This document shows, in pieces, positions 8,692 to 20,855 of a DNA stretch of 64,000 nt. The notes under the pieces were generated by a model. The model was not told the origin of the DNA. It searched no databases and saw nothing but the letters and a program-made list of their open reading frames with translations. Position numbers and translations under genes: made by a program. How positions within the stretch are numbered: position 1 is the first letter of the stretch; each line of letters starts with the position of its first letter. This stretch comes from Andrena cerasifolii (lineage: Eukaryota; Arthropoda; Insecta; Hymenoptera; Andrenidae), in contig NC_135118.1 of the NCBI RefSeq assembly GCF_050908995.1, positions 434,001 to 498,000 on the forward strand, in the 5' to 3' direction.

Positions 8692-10903
8692 AGTATACCT
8701 CTTTCCGCTTCATGTTCTCCTGATATATTGGCCAAAATCTGGCGAAAATTTTCAGAATGCACAAAATTGGGTTTTGTAACAGGAGAACATGCCGTCGAAA
8801 GAGATGGCACAAAGTAACGTCTCCGGAGAGCAAATCAAACAGCGAGAAGTGGCGCAGATGTTTGGAGACAGTGACTGTTTAACGAACAGACGCAGAATTT
8901 TCGAACGTGCCTTGAAAGGCCTGCACCCCTTATTTGCAACTTTAAGGCGATGCCTTAAATGCTGAAATTGAGTATACCTCTTTCCACTTCATGTTCTCCT
9001 GATATATTGGCCAAAATCTGGCGAAAATTTTCAGAATGCACAAAATTGGGTTTTGTAAAAGGAGAACATGCCGTCGAAAGCGATGGCACAAAGTAACGTC
9101 TCCGGAAAGCAAATCAAAGAGCGAGAAGTGGCGCAGATGTTTCGAGACCGTGACTGTTTAACGAACAGACGCATAATTTTCGAGCGCCTCTTGAAAGGCC
9201 TGCGCCTCTTATTTGCAACTTTAAGGCCATGCCTTTGAAGCTGAAATTTAGTATACCTCTTTCCACTTCATGTTCTCCTGATATATTGGCCAAAATCAGG
9301 CGAAAATTTTCAGAATGCACAAAATTGGGTTTTGTAACAGGAGAACATGCCGTCGAAAGCGATGGCACAAAGTAACGTCTCCGGAAAGCAAATCAAAGAG
9401 CGAGAAGTGGCGCAGCGGTTTCGAGACAGTGACTGTTTAACGAACAGACGCATAATTTTCGAGCGCCTCTTGAAAGGCCTGCGCCTCTTATGTGCAACTT
9501 CAAGGCCATGCCGTAAATGCTGAAATTTAGTATACCTCTTTCCACTTCATGTTCTCCTGATATATTGGACAAAATCTGGCGAAAATTTTCAGAATGCACA
9601 AAATTGGGCTTTGTAACAGGAGCACATGCCGTCGAAAGAGATGGCACAAAATAACGTCTCCGGAGAGCAAATCAAATAGCGAGAAGCGCAGATGTTTCGA
9701 CTGTTTAACGAAGAGATGCAGAATTTTCGAACGCGCGTTGAAAGGCCTGCGCCTCATATTTGCCACTCTAAGGCGATGCCTTTGATGCTAAATTTTTAGT
9801 ATACCTCTTTCCACATCATGTTCTCCTGATATATTGGCCAAAATCAGGCGAAAATTTTCAGACTGCACAAAATTGGGTTTTGTAACAGGAGAACATGCCG
9901 TCGAAAGCGATGGCACAAAGTAACGTCTCCGGAAAGCAAATCAAATAGCGAGAAGTGGCACAGATGTTTGGAGACAGTGACTGTTTAACGAACAGACGCA
10001 GAATTTTCGAACGTGCCTTGAAAGGCCTGCACCCCTTATTTGCAACTTTAAGGCGATGCCTTGAATGCTGAAATTTAGTATACCTCTTTCCACTTCATGT
10101 TCTCCTGATATATTGGCCAAAATCTGGCGAAAATTTTCAGAATGCACAAAATTGGGTTTTGTAAAAGGAGAACATGCCGTCGAAAGCGATGGCACAAAGT
10201 AACGTCTCCGGAAAGCAAATCAAAGAGCGAGAAGTGGCGCAGATGTTTCGAGACCGTGACTGTTTAACGAACAGACGCATAATTTTCGAGCGCCTCTTGA
10301 AAGGCCTGCGCCTCTTATTTGCAACTTTAAGGCCATGCCTTTGAAGCTGAAATTTAGTATACCTCTTTCCACTTCATGTTCTCCTGATATATTGGCCAAA
10401 ATCAGGCGAAAATTTTCAGACTGCACAAAATTGGGTTTTGTAACAGGAGAACATGCCGTCGAAAGCGATGGCACAAAGTAACGTCTCCGGAAAGCAAATC
10501 AAAGAGCGAGAAGTGGCGCAGCTGTTTCGAGACAGTGACTGTTTAACGAAGAGACGCAGAATTTTCGAACGCCTCTTGAAAGGCCTGCGCCTCTTATGTG
10601 CAACTTCAAGGCCATGCCGTAAATGCTGAAATTTAGTATACCTCTTTCCACTTCATGTTCTCCTGATATATTGGACAAAATCTGGCGAAAATTTTCAGAA
10701 TGCACAAAATTGGGCTTTGTAACAGGAGAACATGCCGTCGAAAGAGATGGCACAAAATAACGTCTCCGGAGAGCAAATCAAATAGCGAGAAGCGCAGATG
10801 TTTCGACTGTTTAACGAAGAGATGCAGAATTTTCGAACGCGCGTTGAAAGGCCTGCGCCTCATATTTGCCACTCTAAGGCGATGCCTTTGATGCTAAATT
10901 TTT
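8692..10903. repeat. Two E-F-G-H type tetramers (2 x 1,106 bp)
   Basis: Units start at 8692 (E), 8971 (F), 9250 (G variant), 9529 (H), 9798 (A/E chimera), 10077 (F), 10356 (G) and 10635 (H). The G variant at 9250 has gcagcggtttcg and the A-like cataattttcgagcg. The H at 9529 has caggagcacatg in the right dyad arm. The unit at 9798 has aaatagcgag on the left and E features on the right, plus cagactgcac. Confidence 0.93.
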
Positions 10904-13117
10904 AGTATACCTCTTTCCACATCATGTTCTCTTGATATATTGGCCAAAATCAGGCGAAAATTTTCAGAATGCACAAAATTGGGTTATGTAACAGGAGAAC
11001 ATGCCGTCGAAAGCGATGGCACAAAGTAACGTCTCCGGAAAGCAAATCAAATAGCGAGAAGTGGCGCAGATGTTTGGAGACAGTGACTGTTTAACGAACA
11101 GACGCATAATTTTCGAGCGCCTCTTGAAAGGCCTGCGCCTCATATTTGCAACTTTAAGGCGATGCCTTTGATGCTGAATTTTTAGTATACCTCTTTCCAC
11201 TTCATATTCTCCTGATATATTGGCCAAAATCAGGCGAAAATTTTCAGAATGCACAAAATTGGGTTTTGTAACAGGAGAACATGCCGTCGAAAGCGATGGC
11301 ACAAAGTAACGTCTCCGGAAAGCAAATCAAATAGCGAGAAGTGGCGCAGATGTTTGGAGACAGTGACTGTTTAACGAACAGACGCATAATTTTCGAGCGC
11401 CTCTTGAAAGGCCTGCGCCTCATATTTGCAACTTTAAGGCGATGCCTTTGATGCTGAATTTTTAGTATACCTCTTTCCACTTCATGTTCTCCTGATATAT
11501 TGGCCAAAATCTGGCGAAAATTTTCAGAATGCACAAAATTGGGTTTTGTAAAAGGAGAACATGCCGTCGAAAGCGATGGCACAAAGTAACGTCTCCGGAA
11601 AGCAAATCAAAGAGCGAGAAGTGGCGCAGCTGTTTCGAGACAGTGACTGTTTAACGAAGAGACGCAGAATTTTCGAACGCCTCTTGAAAGGCCTGCGCCT
11701 CTTATGTGCAACTTCAAGGCCATGCCGTAAATGCTGAAATTTAGTATACCTCTTTCCACTTCATGTTCTCCTGATATATTGGACAAAATCTGGCGAAAAT
11801 TTTCAGAATGCACAAAATTGGGCTTTGTAACAGGAGAACATGCCGTCGAAAGAGATGGCACAAAATAACGTCTCCGGAGAGCAAATCAAATAGCGAGAAG
11901 CGCAGATGTTTCGACTGTTTAACGAAGAGATGCAGAATTTTCGAACGCGCGTTGAAAGGCCTGCGCCTCGTATTTGCCACTCTAAGGCGATGCCTTTGAT
12001 GCTAAATTTTTAGTATACCTCTTTCCACATCATGTTCTCCTGATATATTGGCCAAAATCAGGCGAAAATTTTCAGAATGCACAAAATTGGGTTTTGTAAC
12101 AGGAGAACATGCCGTCGAAAGCGATGGCACAAAGTAACGTCTCCGGAAAGCAAATCAAATAGCGAGAAGTGGCACAGATGTTTGGAGACAGTGACTGTTT
12201 AACGAACAGACGCAGAATTTTCGAACGTGCCTTGAAAGGCCTGCACCCCTTATTTGCAACTTTAAGGCGATGCCTTGAATGCTGAAATTTAGTATACCTC
12301 TTTCCACTTCATGTTCTCCTGATATATTGGCCAAAATCTGGCGAAAATTTTCAGAATGCACAAAATTGGGTTTTGTAAAAGGAGAACATGCCGTCGAAAG
12401 CGATGGCACAAAGTAACGTCTCCGGAAAGCAAATCAAAGAGCGAGAAGTGGCGCAGATGTTTCGAGACCGTGACTGTTTAACGAACAGACGCATAATTTT
12501 CGAGCGCCTCTTGAAAGGCCTGCGCCTCTTATTTGCAACTTTAAGGCCATGCCTTTGAAGCTGAAATTTAGTATACCTCTTTCCACTTCATGTTCTCCTG
12601 ATATATTGGCCAAAATCAGGCGAAAATTTTCAGACTGCACAAAATTGGGTTTTGTAACAGGAGAACATGCCGTCGAAAGCGATGGCACAAAGTAACGTCT
12701 CCGGAAAGCAAATCAAAGAGCGAGAAGTGGCGCAGCTGTTTCGAGACAGTGACTGTTTAACGAAGAGACGCAGAATTTTCGAACGCCTCTTGAAAGGCCT
12801 GCGCCTCTTATGTGCAACTTCAAGGCCATGCCGTAAATGCTGAAATTTAGTATACCTCTTTCCACTTCATGTTCTCCTGATATATTGGACAAAATCTGGC
12901 GAAAATTTTCAGAATGCACAAAATTGGGCTTTGTAACAGGAGAACATGCCGTCGAAAGAGATGGCACAAAATAACGTCTCCGGAGAGCAAATCAAATAGC
13001 GAGAAGCGCAGATGTTTCGACTGTTTAACGAAGAGATGCAGAATTTTCGAACGCGCGTTGAAAGGCCTGCGCCTCATATTTGCCACTCTAAGGCGATGCC
13101 TTTGATGCTAAATTTTT
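10904..13117. repeat. A-A-G-H then A/E-F-G-H (2,214 bp)
   Basis: Units start at 10904, 11184, 11464, 11743, 12012, 12291, 12570 and 12849. The first A shares ctcttg and gggttatg with 131 and 13118, and the H at 11743 shares gcctcgtatt with 2353 and 15340. A-A-G-H therefore looks like the nine-unit block A-A-B-C-D-E-F-G-H with B to F lost. The unit at 11464 supports this: its left half carries gtaaaagg, as C or F does, and its right half is G. The second A of this pair is preceded by a catattctcctg variant near 11205. Confidence 0.9.
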
Positions 13118-15608
13118 AGTATACCTCTTTCCACATCATGTTCTCTTGATATATTGGCCAAAATCAGGCGAAAATTTTCAGAATGCACAAAATTGGGTTA
13201 TGTAACAGGAGAACATGCCGTCGAAAGCGATGGCACAAAGTAACGTCTCCGGAAAGCAAATCAAATAGCGAGAAGTGGCGCAGATGTTTGGAGACAGTGA
13301 CTGTTTAACGAACAGACGCATAATTTTCGAGCGCCTCTTGAAAGGCCTGCGCCTCATATTTGCAACTTTAAGGCGATGCCTTTGATGCTGAATTTTTAGT
13401 ATACCTCTTTCCACTTCATGTTCTCCTGATATATTGGCCAAAATCAGGCGAAAATTTTCAGAATGCACAAAATTGGGTTTTGTAACAGGAGAACATGCCG
13501 TCGAAAGCGATGGCACAAAGTAACGTCTCCGGAAAGCAAATCAAATAGCGAGAAGTGGCGCAGATGTTTGGAGACAGTGACTGTTTAACGAACAGACGCA
13601 TAATTTTCGAGCGCCTCTTGAAAGGCCTGCGCCTCATATTTGCAACTTTAAGGCGATGCCTTTGATGCTGAATTTTTAGTATACCTCTTTCCACTTCATG
13701 TTCTCCTGATATATTGGCCAAAATCAGGCGAAAATTTTCAGAATGCACAAAATTGGGTTTTGTAACAGGAGAACATGCCGTCGAAAGCGATGGCACAAAG
13801 TAACGTCTCCGGAGAGCAAATCAAATAGCGAGAAGCGCAGATGTTTCGAGACCGTGACTGTTTAACGAACAGACGCATAATTTTCGAGCTCCTCTTGAAA
13901 GGCCTGCGCCTCATATTTGCAACTTTAAGGCGATGCCTTTGATGCTAAATTTTTAGTATACCTCTTTCCACTTCATGTTCTCCTGATATATTGGCCAAAA
14001 TCTGGCGAAAATTTTCAGAATGCACAAAATTGGGTTTTGTAAAAGGAGAACATGCCGTCGAAAGCGATGGCACAAAGTAACGTCTCCGGAAAGCAAATCA
14101 AAGAGCGAGAAGTGGCGCAGATGTTTGGAGACAGTGACTGTTTAACGAACAGACGCATAATTTTCGAGCGCCTCTTGAAAGGCCTGCGCCTCTTATTTGC
14201 AACTTCAAGGCCATGGCTTTGAAGCTGAAATTTAGTATACCTCTTTCCACTTCATGTTCTCCTGATATATTGGCCAAAATCAGGCGAAAATTTTCAGAAT
14301 GCACAAAATTGGGTTTTGTAACAGGAGAACATGCCGTCGAAAGCGATGGCACAAAATAACGTGTCCGGAGAGCAAATCAAATAGCGAGAAGCGCAGATGT
14401 TTCGACTGTTTAACGAAGAGATGCAGAATTTTCGAACGCGCCTTGAAAGGCCTGCGCCTCATATTTGCAACTTTAAGGCGATGCCTTTGATGCTAAATTT
14501 TTAGTATACCTCTTTCCGCTTCATGTTCTCCTGATATATTAGCCAAAATCTGGCGAAAATTTTCAGAATGCACAAAATTGGGTTTTGTAACAGGAGAACA
14601 TGCCGTCGAAAGAGATGGCACAAAGTAACGTCTCCGGAGAGCAAATCAAACAGCGAGAAGTGGCGCAGATGTTTGGAGACAGTGACTGTTTAACGAACAG
14701 ACGCAGAATTTTCGAACGTGCCTTGAAAGGCCTGCACCCCTTATTTGCAACTTTAAGGCGATGCCTTGAATGCTGAAATTTAGTATACCTCTTTCCACTT
14801 CATGTTCTCCTGATATATTGGCCAAAATCTGGCGAAAATTTTCAGAATGCACAAAATTGGGTTTTGTAAAAGGAGAACATGCCGTCGAAAGCGATGGCAC
14901 AAAGTAACGTCTCCGGAAAGCAAATCAAAGAGCGAGAAGTGGCGCAGATGTTTCGAGACCGTGACTGTTTAACGAACAGACGCATAATTTTCGAGCGCCT
15001 CTTGAAAGGCCTGCGCCTCTTATTTGCAACTTTAAGGCCATGCCTTTGAAGCTGAAATTTAGTATACCTCTTTCCACTTCATGTTCTCCTGATATATTGG
15101 CCAAAATCAGGCGAAAATTTTCAGAATGCACAAAATTGGGTTTTGTAACAGGAGAACATGCCGTCGAAAGCGATGGCACAAAGTAACGTCTCCGGAAAGC
15201 AAATCAAAGAGCGAGAAGTGGCGCAGCTGTTTCGAGACAGTGACTGTTTAACGAAGAGACGCAGAATTTTCGAACGCCTCTTGAAAGGCCTGCGCCTCTT
15301 ATGTGCAACTTCAAGGCCATGCCGTAAATGCTGAAATTTAGTATACCTCTTTCCTCTTCATGTTCTCCTGATATATTGGACAAAATCTGGCGAAAATTTT
15401 CAGAATGCACAAAATTGGGCTTTGTAACAGGAGAACATGCCGTCGAAAGAGATGGCACAAAATAACGTCTCCGGAGAGCAAATCAAATAGCGAGAAGCGC
15501 AGATGTTTCGACTGTTTAACGAAGAGATGCAGAATTTTCGAACGCGCGTTGAAAGGCCTGCGCCTCGTATTTGCCACTCTAAGGCGATGCCTTTGATGCT
15601 AAATTTTT
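13118..15608. repeat. Second copy of the nine-unit block (2,491 bp)
   Basis: Units start at 13118, 13398, 13678, 13955, 14234, 14503, 14782, 15061 and 15340. The classes are A-A-B-C-D-E-F-G-H, offset by exactly 12,987 bp from 131..2621. Private changes are shared (ctcttg, gggttatg, gctcctc, attagcc, gcctcgtatt). A new difference is ttcctcttcatg at the start of the H at 15340. Confidence 0.95.
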
Positions 15609-18600
15609 AGTATACCTCTTTCCACATCATGTTCTCCTGATATATTGGCCAAAATCAGGCGAAAATTTTCAGAATGCACAAAATTGGGTTTTGTAACAGG
15701 AGAACATGCCGTCGAAAGCGATGGCACAAAGTAACGTCTCCGGAAAGCAAATCAAATAGCGAGAAGTGGCGCAGATGTTTGGAGACAGTGACTGTTTAAC
15801 GAACAGACGCATAATTTTCGAGCGCCTCTTGAAAGGCCTGCGCCTCATATTTGCAACTTTAAGGCGATGCCTTTGATGCTGAATTTTTAGTATACCTCTT
15901 TCCACTTCATGTTCTCCTGATATATTGGCCAAAATCAGGCGAAAATTTTCAGAATGCACAAAATTGGGTTTTGTAACAGGAGAACATGCCGTCGCAAGCG
16001 ATGGCACAAAGTAACGTCTCCGGAGAGCAAATCAAATAGCGAGAAGCGCAGATGTTTCGAGACCGTGACTGTTTAACGAACAGACGCATAATTTTCGAGC
16101 GCCTCTTGAAAGGCCTGCGCCTCATATTTGCAACTTTAAGGCGATGCCTTTGATGCTAAATTTTTAGTATACCTCTTTCCACTTCATGTTCTCCTGATAT
16201 ATTGGCCAAAATCTGGCGAAAATTTTCAGAATGCACAAAATTGGGTTTTGTAAAAGGAGAACATGCCGTCGAAAGCGATGGCACAAAGTAACGTCTCCGG
16301 AAAGCAAATCAAAGAGCGAGAAGTGGCGCAGATGTTTGGAGACAGTGACTGTTTAACGAACAGACGCATAATTTTCGAGCGCCTCTTGAAAGGCCTGCGC
16401 CTCTTATTTGCAACTTCAAGGCCATGGCTTTGAAGCTGAAATTTAGTATACCTCTTTCCACTTCATGTTCTCCTGATATATTGGCCAAAATCAGGCGAAA
16501 ATTTTCAGAATGCACAAAATTGGGTTTTGTAACAGGAGAACATGTCGTCGAAAGCGATGGCACAAAATAACGTGTCCGGAGAGCAAATCAAATAGCGAGA
16601 AGCGCAGATGTTTCGACTGTTTAACGAAGAGATGCAGAATTTTCGAACGCGCCTTGAAAGGCCTGCGCCTCATATTTGCAACTTTAAGGCGATGCCTTTG
16701 ATGCTAAATTTTTAGTATACCTCTTTCCGCTTCATGTTCTCCTGATATATTGGCCAAAATCTGGCGAAAATTTTCAGAATGCACAAAATTGGGTTTTGTA
16801 ACAGGAGAACATGCCGTCGAAAGAGATGGCACAAAGTAACGTCTCCGGAGAGCAAATCAAACAGCGAGAAGTGGCGCAGATGTTTGGAGACAGTGACTGT
16901 TTAACGAAGAGACACAGAATTTTCGAACGCCTCTTGAAAGGCCTGCGCCTCTTATGTGCAACTTCAAGGCCATGCCGTAAATGCTGAAATTTAATATACC
17001 TCTTTCCACTTCATGTTCTCCTGATATATTGGACAAAATCTGGCGAAAATTTTCAGAATGCACAAAATTGGGCTTTGTAACAGGAGAACATGCCGTCGAA
17101 AGAGATGGCACAAAATAACGTCTCCGGAGAGCAAATCAAATAGCGAGAAGCGCAGATGTTTCGACTGTTTAACGAAGAGATGCAGAATTTTCGAACGCGC
17201 GTTGAAAGGCCTGCGCCTCATATTTGCCACTCTAAGGCGATGCCTTTGATGCTAAATTTTTAGTATACCTCTTTCCACATCATGTTCTCCTGATATATTG
17301 GCCAAAATCAGGCGAAAATTTTCAGAATGCACAAAATTGGGTTTTGTAACAGGAGAACATGCCGTCGAAAGCGATGGCACAAAGTAACGTCTCCGGAAAG
17401 CAAATCAAATAGCGAGAAGTGGCGCAGATGTTTGGAGACAGTGACTGTTTAACGAACAGACGCATAATTTTCGAGCGCCTCTTGAAAGGCCTGCGCCTCA
17501 TATTTGCAACTTTAAGGCGATGCCTTTGATGCTGAATTTTTAGTATACCTCTTTCCACTTCATGTTCTCCTGATATATTGGCCAAAATCAGGCGAAAATT
17601 TTCAGAATGCACAAAATTGGGTTTTGTAACAGGAGAACATGCCGTCGCAAGCGATGGCACAAAGTAACGTCTCCGGAGAGCAAATCAAATAGCGAGAAGC
17701 GCAGATGTTTCGAGACCGTGACTGTTTAACGAACAGACGCATAATTTTCGAGCGCCTCTTGAAAGGCCTGCGCCTCATATTTGCAACTTTAAGGCGATAC
17801 CTTTGATGCTAAATTTTTAGTATACCTCTTTCCACTTCATGTTCTCCTGATATATTGGCCAAAATCTGGCGAAAATTTTCAGAATGCACAAAATTGGGTT
17901 TTGTAACAGGAGAACATGCCGTCGCAAGCGATGGCACAAAGTAACGTCTCCGGAGAGCAAATCAAATAGCGAGAAGCGCAGATGTTTCGAGACCGTGACT
18001 GTTTAACGAACAGACGCATAATTTTCGAGCGCCTCTTGAAAGGCCTGCGCCTCATATTTGCAACTTTAAGGCGATGCCTTTGATGCTAAATTTTTAGTAT
18101 ACCTCTTTCCACTTCATGTTCTCCTGATATATTGGCCAAAATCTGGCGAAAATTTTCAGAATGCACAAAATTGGGTTTTGTAAAAGGAGAACATGCCGTC
18201 GAAAGCGATGGCACAAAGTAACGTCTCCGGAAAGCAAATCAAAGAGCGAGAAGTGGCGCAGATGTTTGGAGACAGTGACTGTTTAACGAACAGACGCATA
18301 ATTTTCGAGCGCCTCTTGAAAGGCCTGCGCCTCTTATTTGCAACTTCAAGGCCATGGCTTTGAAGCTGAAATTTAGTATACCTCTTTCCACTTCATGTTC
18401 TCCTGATATATTGGCCAAAATCAGGCGAAAATTTTCAGAATGCACAAAATTGGGTTTTGTAACAGGAGAACATGTCGTCGAAAGCGATGGCACAAAATAA
18501 CGTGTCCGGAGAGCAAATCAAATAGCGAGAAGCGCAGATGTTTCGACTGTTTAACGAAGAGATGCAGAATTTTCGAACGCGCCTTGAAAGGCCTGCGCCT

Positions 18601-18643
18601 CATATTTGCAACTTTAAGGCGATGCCTTTGATGCTAAATTTTT
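15609..18643. repeat. A-B-C-D then E/G-H-A-B-B-C-D
   Basis: Units start at 15609, 15889, 16166, 16445, 16714, 16993, 17262, 17542, 17819, 18096 and 18375. Relative to 2622..8691 this stretch lacks one 1,105-bp tetramer and one 1,930-bp heptamer. It includes the aatatacc boundary at 16993 and a private gcgatacc change near 17800. Confidence 0.94.
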
Positions 18644-20855
18644 AGTATACCTCTTTCCGCTTCATGTTCTCCTGATATATTGGCCAAAATCTGGCGAAAA
18701 TTTTCAGAATGCACAAAATTGGGTTTTGTAACAGGAGAACATGCCGTCGAAAGAGATGGCACAAAGTAACGTCTCCGGAGAGCAAATCAAACAGCGAGAA
18801 GTGGCGCAGATGTTTGGAGACAGTGACTGTTTAACGAACAGACGCAGAATTTTCGAACGTGCCTTGAAAGGCCTGCACCCCTTATTTGCAACTTTAAGGC
18901 GATGCCTTAAATGCTGAAATTGAGTATACCTCTTTCCACTTCATGTTCTCCTGATATATTGGCCAAAATCTGGCGAAAATTTTCAGAATGCACAAAATTG
19001 GGTTTTGTAAAAGGAGAACATGCCGTCGAAAGCGATGGCACAAAGTAACGTCTCCGGAAAGCAAATCAAAGAGCGAGAAGTGGCGCAGATGTTTCGAGAC
19101 CGTGACTGTTTAACGAACAGACGCATAATTTTCGAGCGCCTCTTGAAAGGCCTGCGCCTCTTATTTGCAACTTTAAGGCCATGCCTTTGAAGCTGAAATT
19201 TAGTATACCTCTTTCCACTTCATGTTCTCCTGATATATTGGCCAAAATCAGGCGAAAATTTTCAGAATGCACAAAATTGGGTTTTGTAACAGGAGAACAT
19301 GCCGTCGAAAGCGATGGCACAAAGTAACGTCTCCGGAAAGCAAATCAAAGAGCGAGAAGTGGCGCAGCGGTTTCGAGACAGTGACTGTTTAACGAACAGA
19401 CGCATAATTTTCGAGCGCATCTTGAAAGGCCTGCGCCTCTTATGTGCAACTTCAAGGCCATGCCGTAAATGCTGAAATTTAGTATACCTCTTTCCACTTC
19501 ATGTTCTCCTGATATATTGGACAAAATCTGGCGAAAATTTTCAGAATGCACAAAATTGGGCTTTGTAACAGGAGCACATGCCGTCGAAAGAGATGGCACA
19601 AAATAACGTCTCCGGAGAGCAAATCAAATAGCGAGAAGCGCAGATGTTTCGACTGTTTAACGAAGAGATGCAGAATTTTCGAAAGCGCGTTGAAAGGCCT
19701 GCGCCTCATATTTGCCACTCTAAGGCGATGCCTTTGATGCTAAATTTTTAGTATACCTCTTTCCACATCATGTTCTCCTGATATATTGGCCAAAATCAGG
19801 CGAAAATTTTCAGACTGCACAAAATTGGGTTTTGTAACAGGAGAACATGCCGTCGAAAGCGATGGCACAAAGTAACGTCTCCGGAAAGCAAATCAAATAG
19901 CGAGAAGTGGCACAGATGTTTGGAGACAGTGACTGTTTAACGAACAGACGCAGAATTTTCGAACGTGCCTTGAAAGGCCTGCACCCCTTATTTGCAACTT
20001 TAAGGCGATGCCTTGAATGCTGAAATTTAGTATACCTCTTTCCACTTCATGTTCTCCTGATATATTGGCCAAAATCTGGCGAAAATTTTCAGAATGCACA
20101 AAATTGGGTTTTGTAAAAGGAGAACATGCCGTCGAAAGCGATGGCACAAAGTAACGTCTCCGGAAAGCAAATCAAAGAGCGAGAAGTGGCGCAGATGTTT
20201 CGAGACCGTGACTGTTTAACGAACAGACGCATAATTTTCGAGCGCCTCTTGAAAGGCCTGCGCCTCTTATTTGCAACTTTAAGGCCATGCCTTTGAAGCT
20301 GAAATTTAGTATACCTCTTTCCACTTCATGTTCTCCTGATATATTGGCCAAAATCAGGCGAAAATTTTCAGAATGCACAAAATTGGGTTTTGTAACAGGA
20401 GAACATGCCGTCGAAAGCGATGGCACAAAGTAACGTCTCCGGAAAGCAAATCAAAGAGCGAGAAGTGGCGCAGCTGTTTCGAGACAGTGACTGTTTAACG
20501 AAGAGACGCAGAATTTTCGAACGCCTCTTGAAAGGCCTGCGCCTCTTATGTGCAACTTCAAGGCCATGCCGTAAATGCTGAAATTTAGTATACCTCTTTC
20601 CACTTCATGTTCTCCTGATATATTGGACAAAATCTGGCGAAAATTTTCAGAATGCACAAAATTGGGCTTTGTAACAGGAGAACATGCCGTCGAAAGAGAT
20701 GGCACAAAATAACGTCTCTGGAGAGCAAATCAAATAGCGAGAAGCGCAGATGTTTCGACTGTTTAACGAAGAGATGCAGAATTTTCGAACGCGCGTAGAA
20801 AGGCCTGCGCCTCATATTTGCCACTCTAAGACGATGCCTTTGATGCTAAATTTTT
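18644..20855. repeat. Second copy of E-F-G-H, A/E-F-G-H (2,212 bp)
   Basis: Units start at 18644, 18923, 19202, 19481, 19750, 20029, 20308 and 20587, offset 9,952 bp from 8692..10903. Shared markers are gcagcggtttcg, caggagcacatg and cagactgcac. The last H has gcgcgtagaa and aagacgatg, and the G/H junction has gtctctgg, all new here. The match to the first super-repeat stops at about 20855. Confidence 0.93.
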
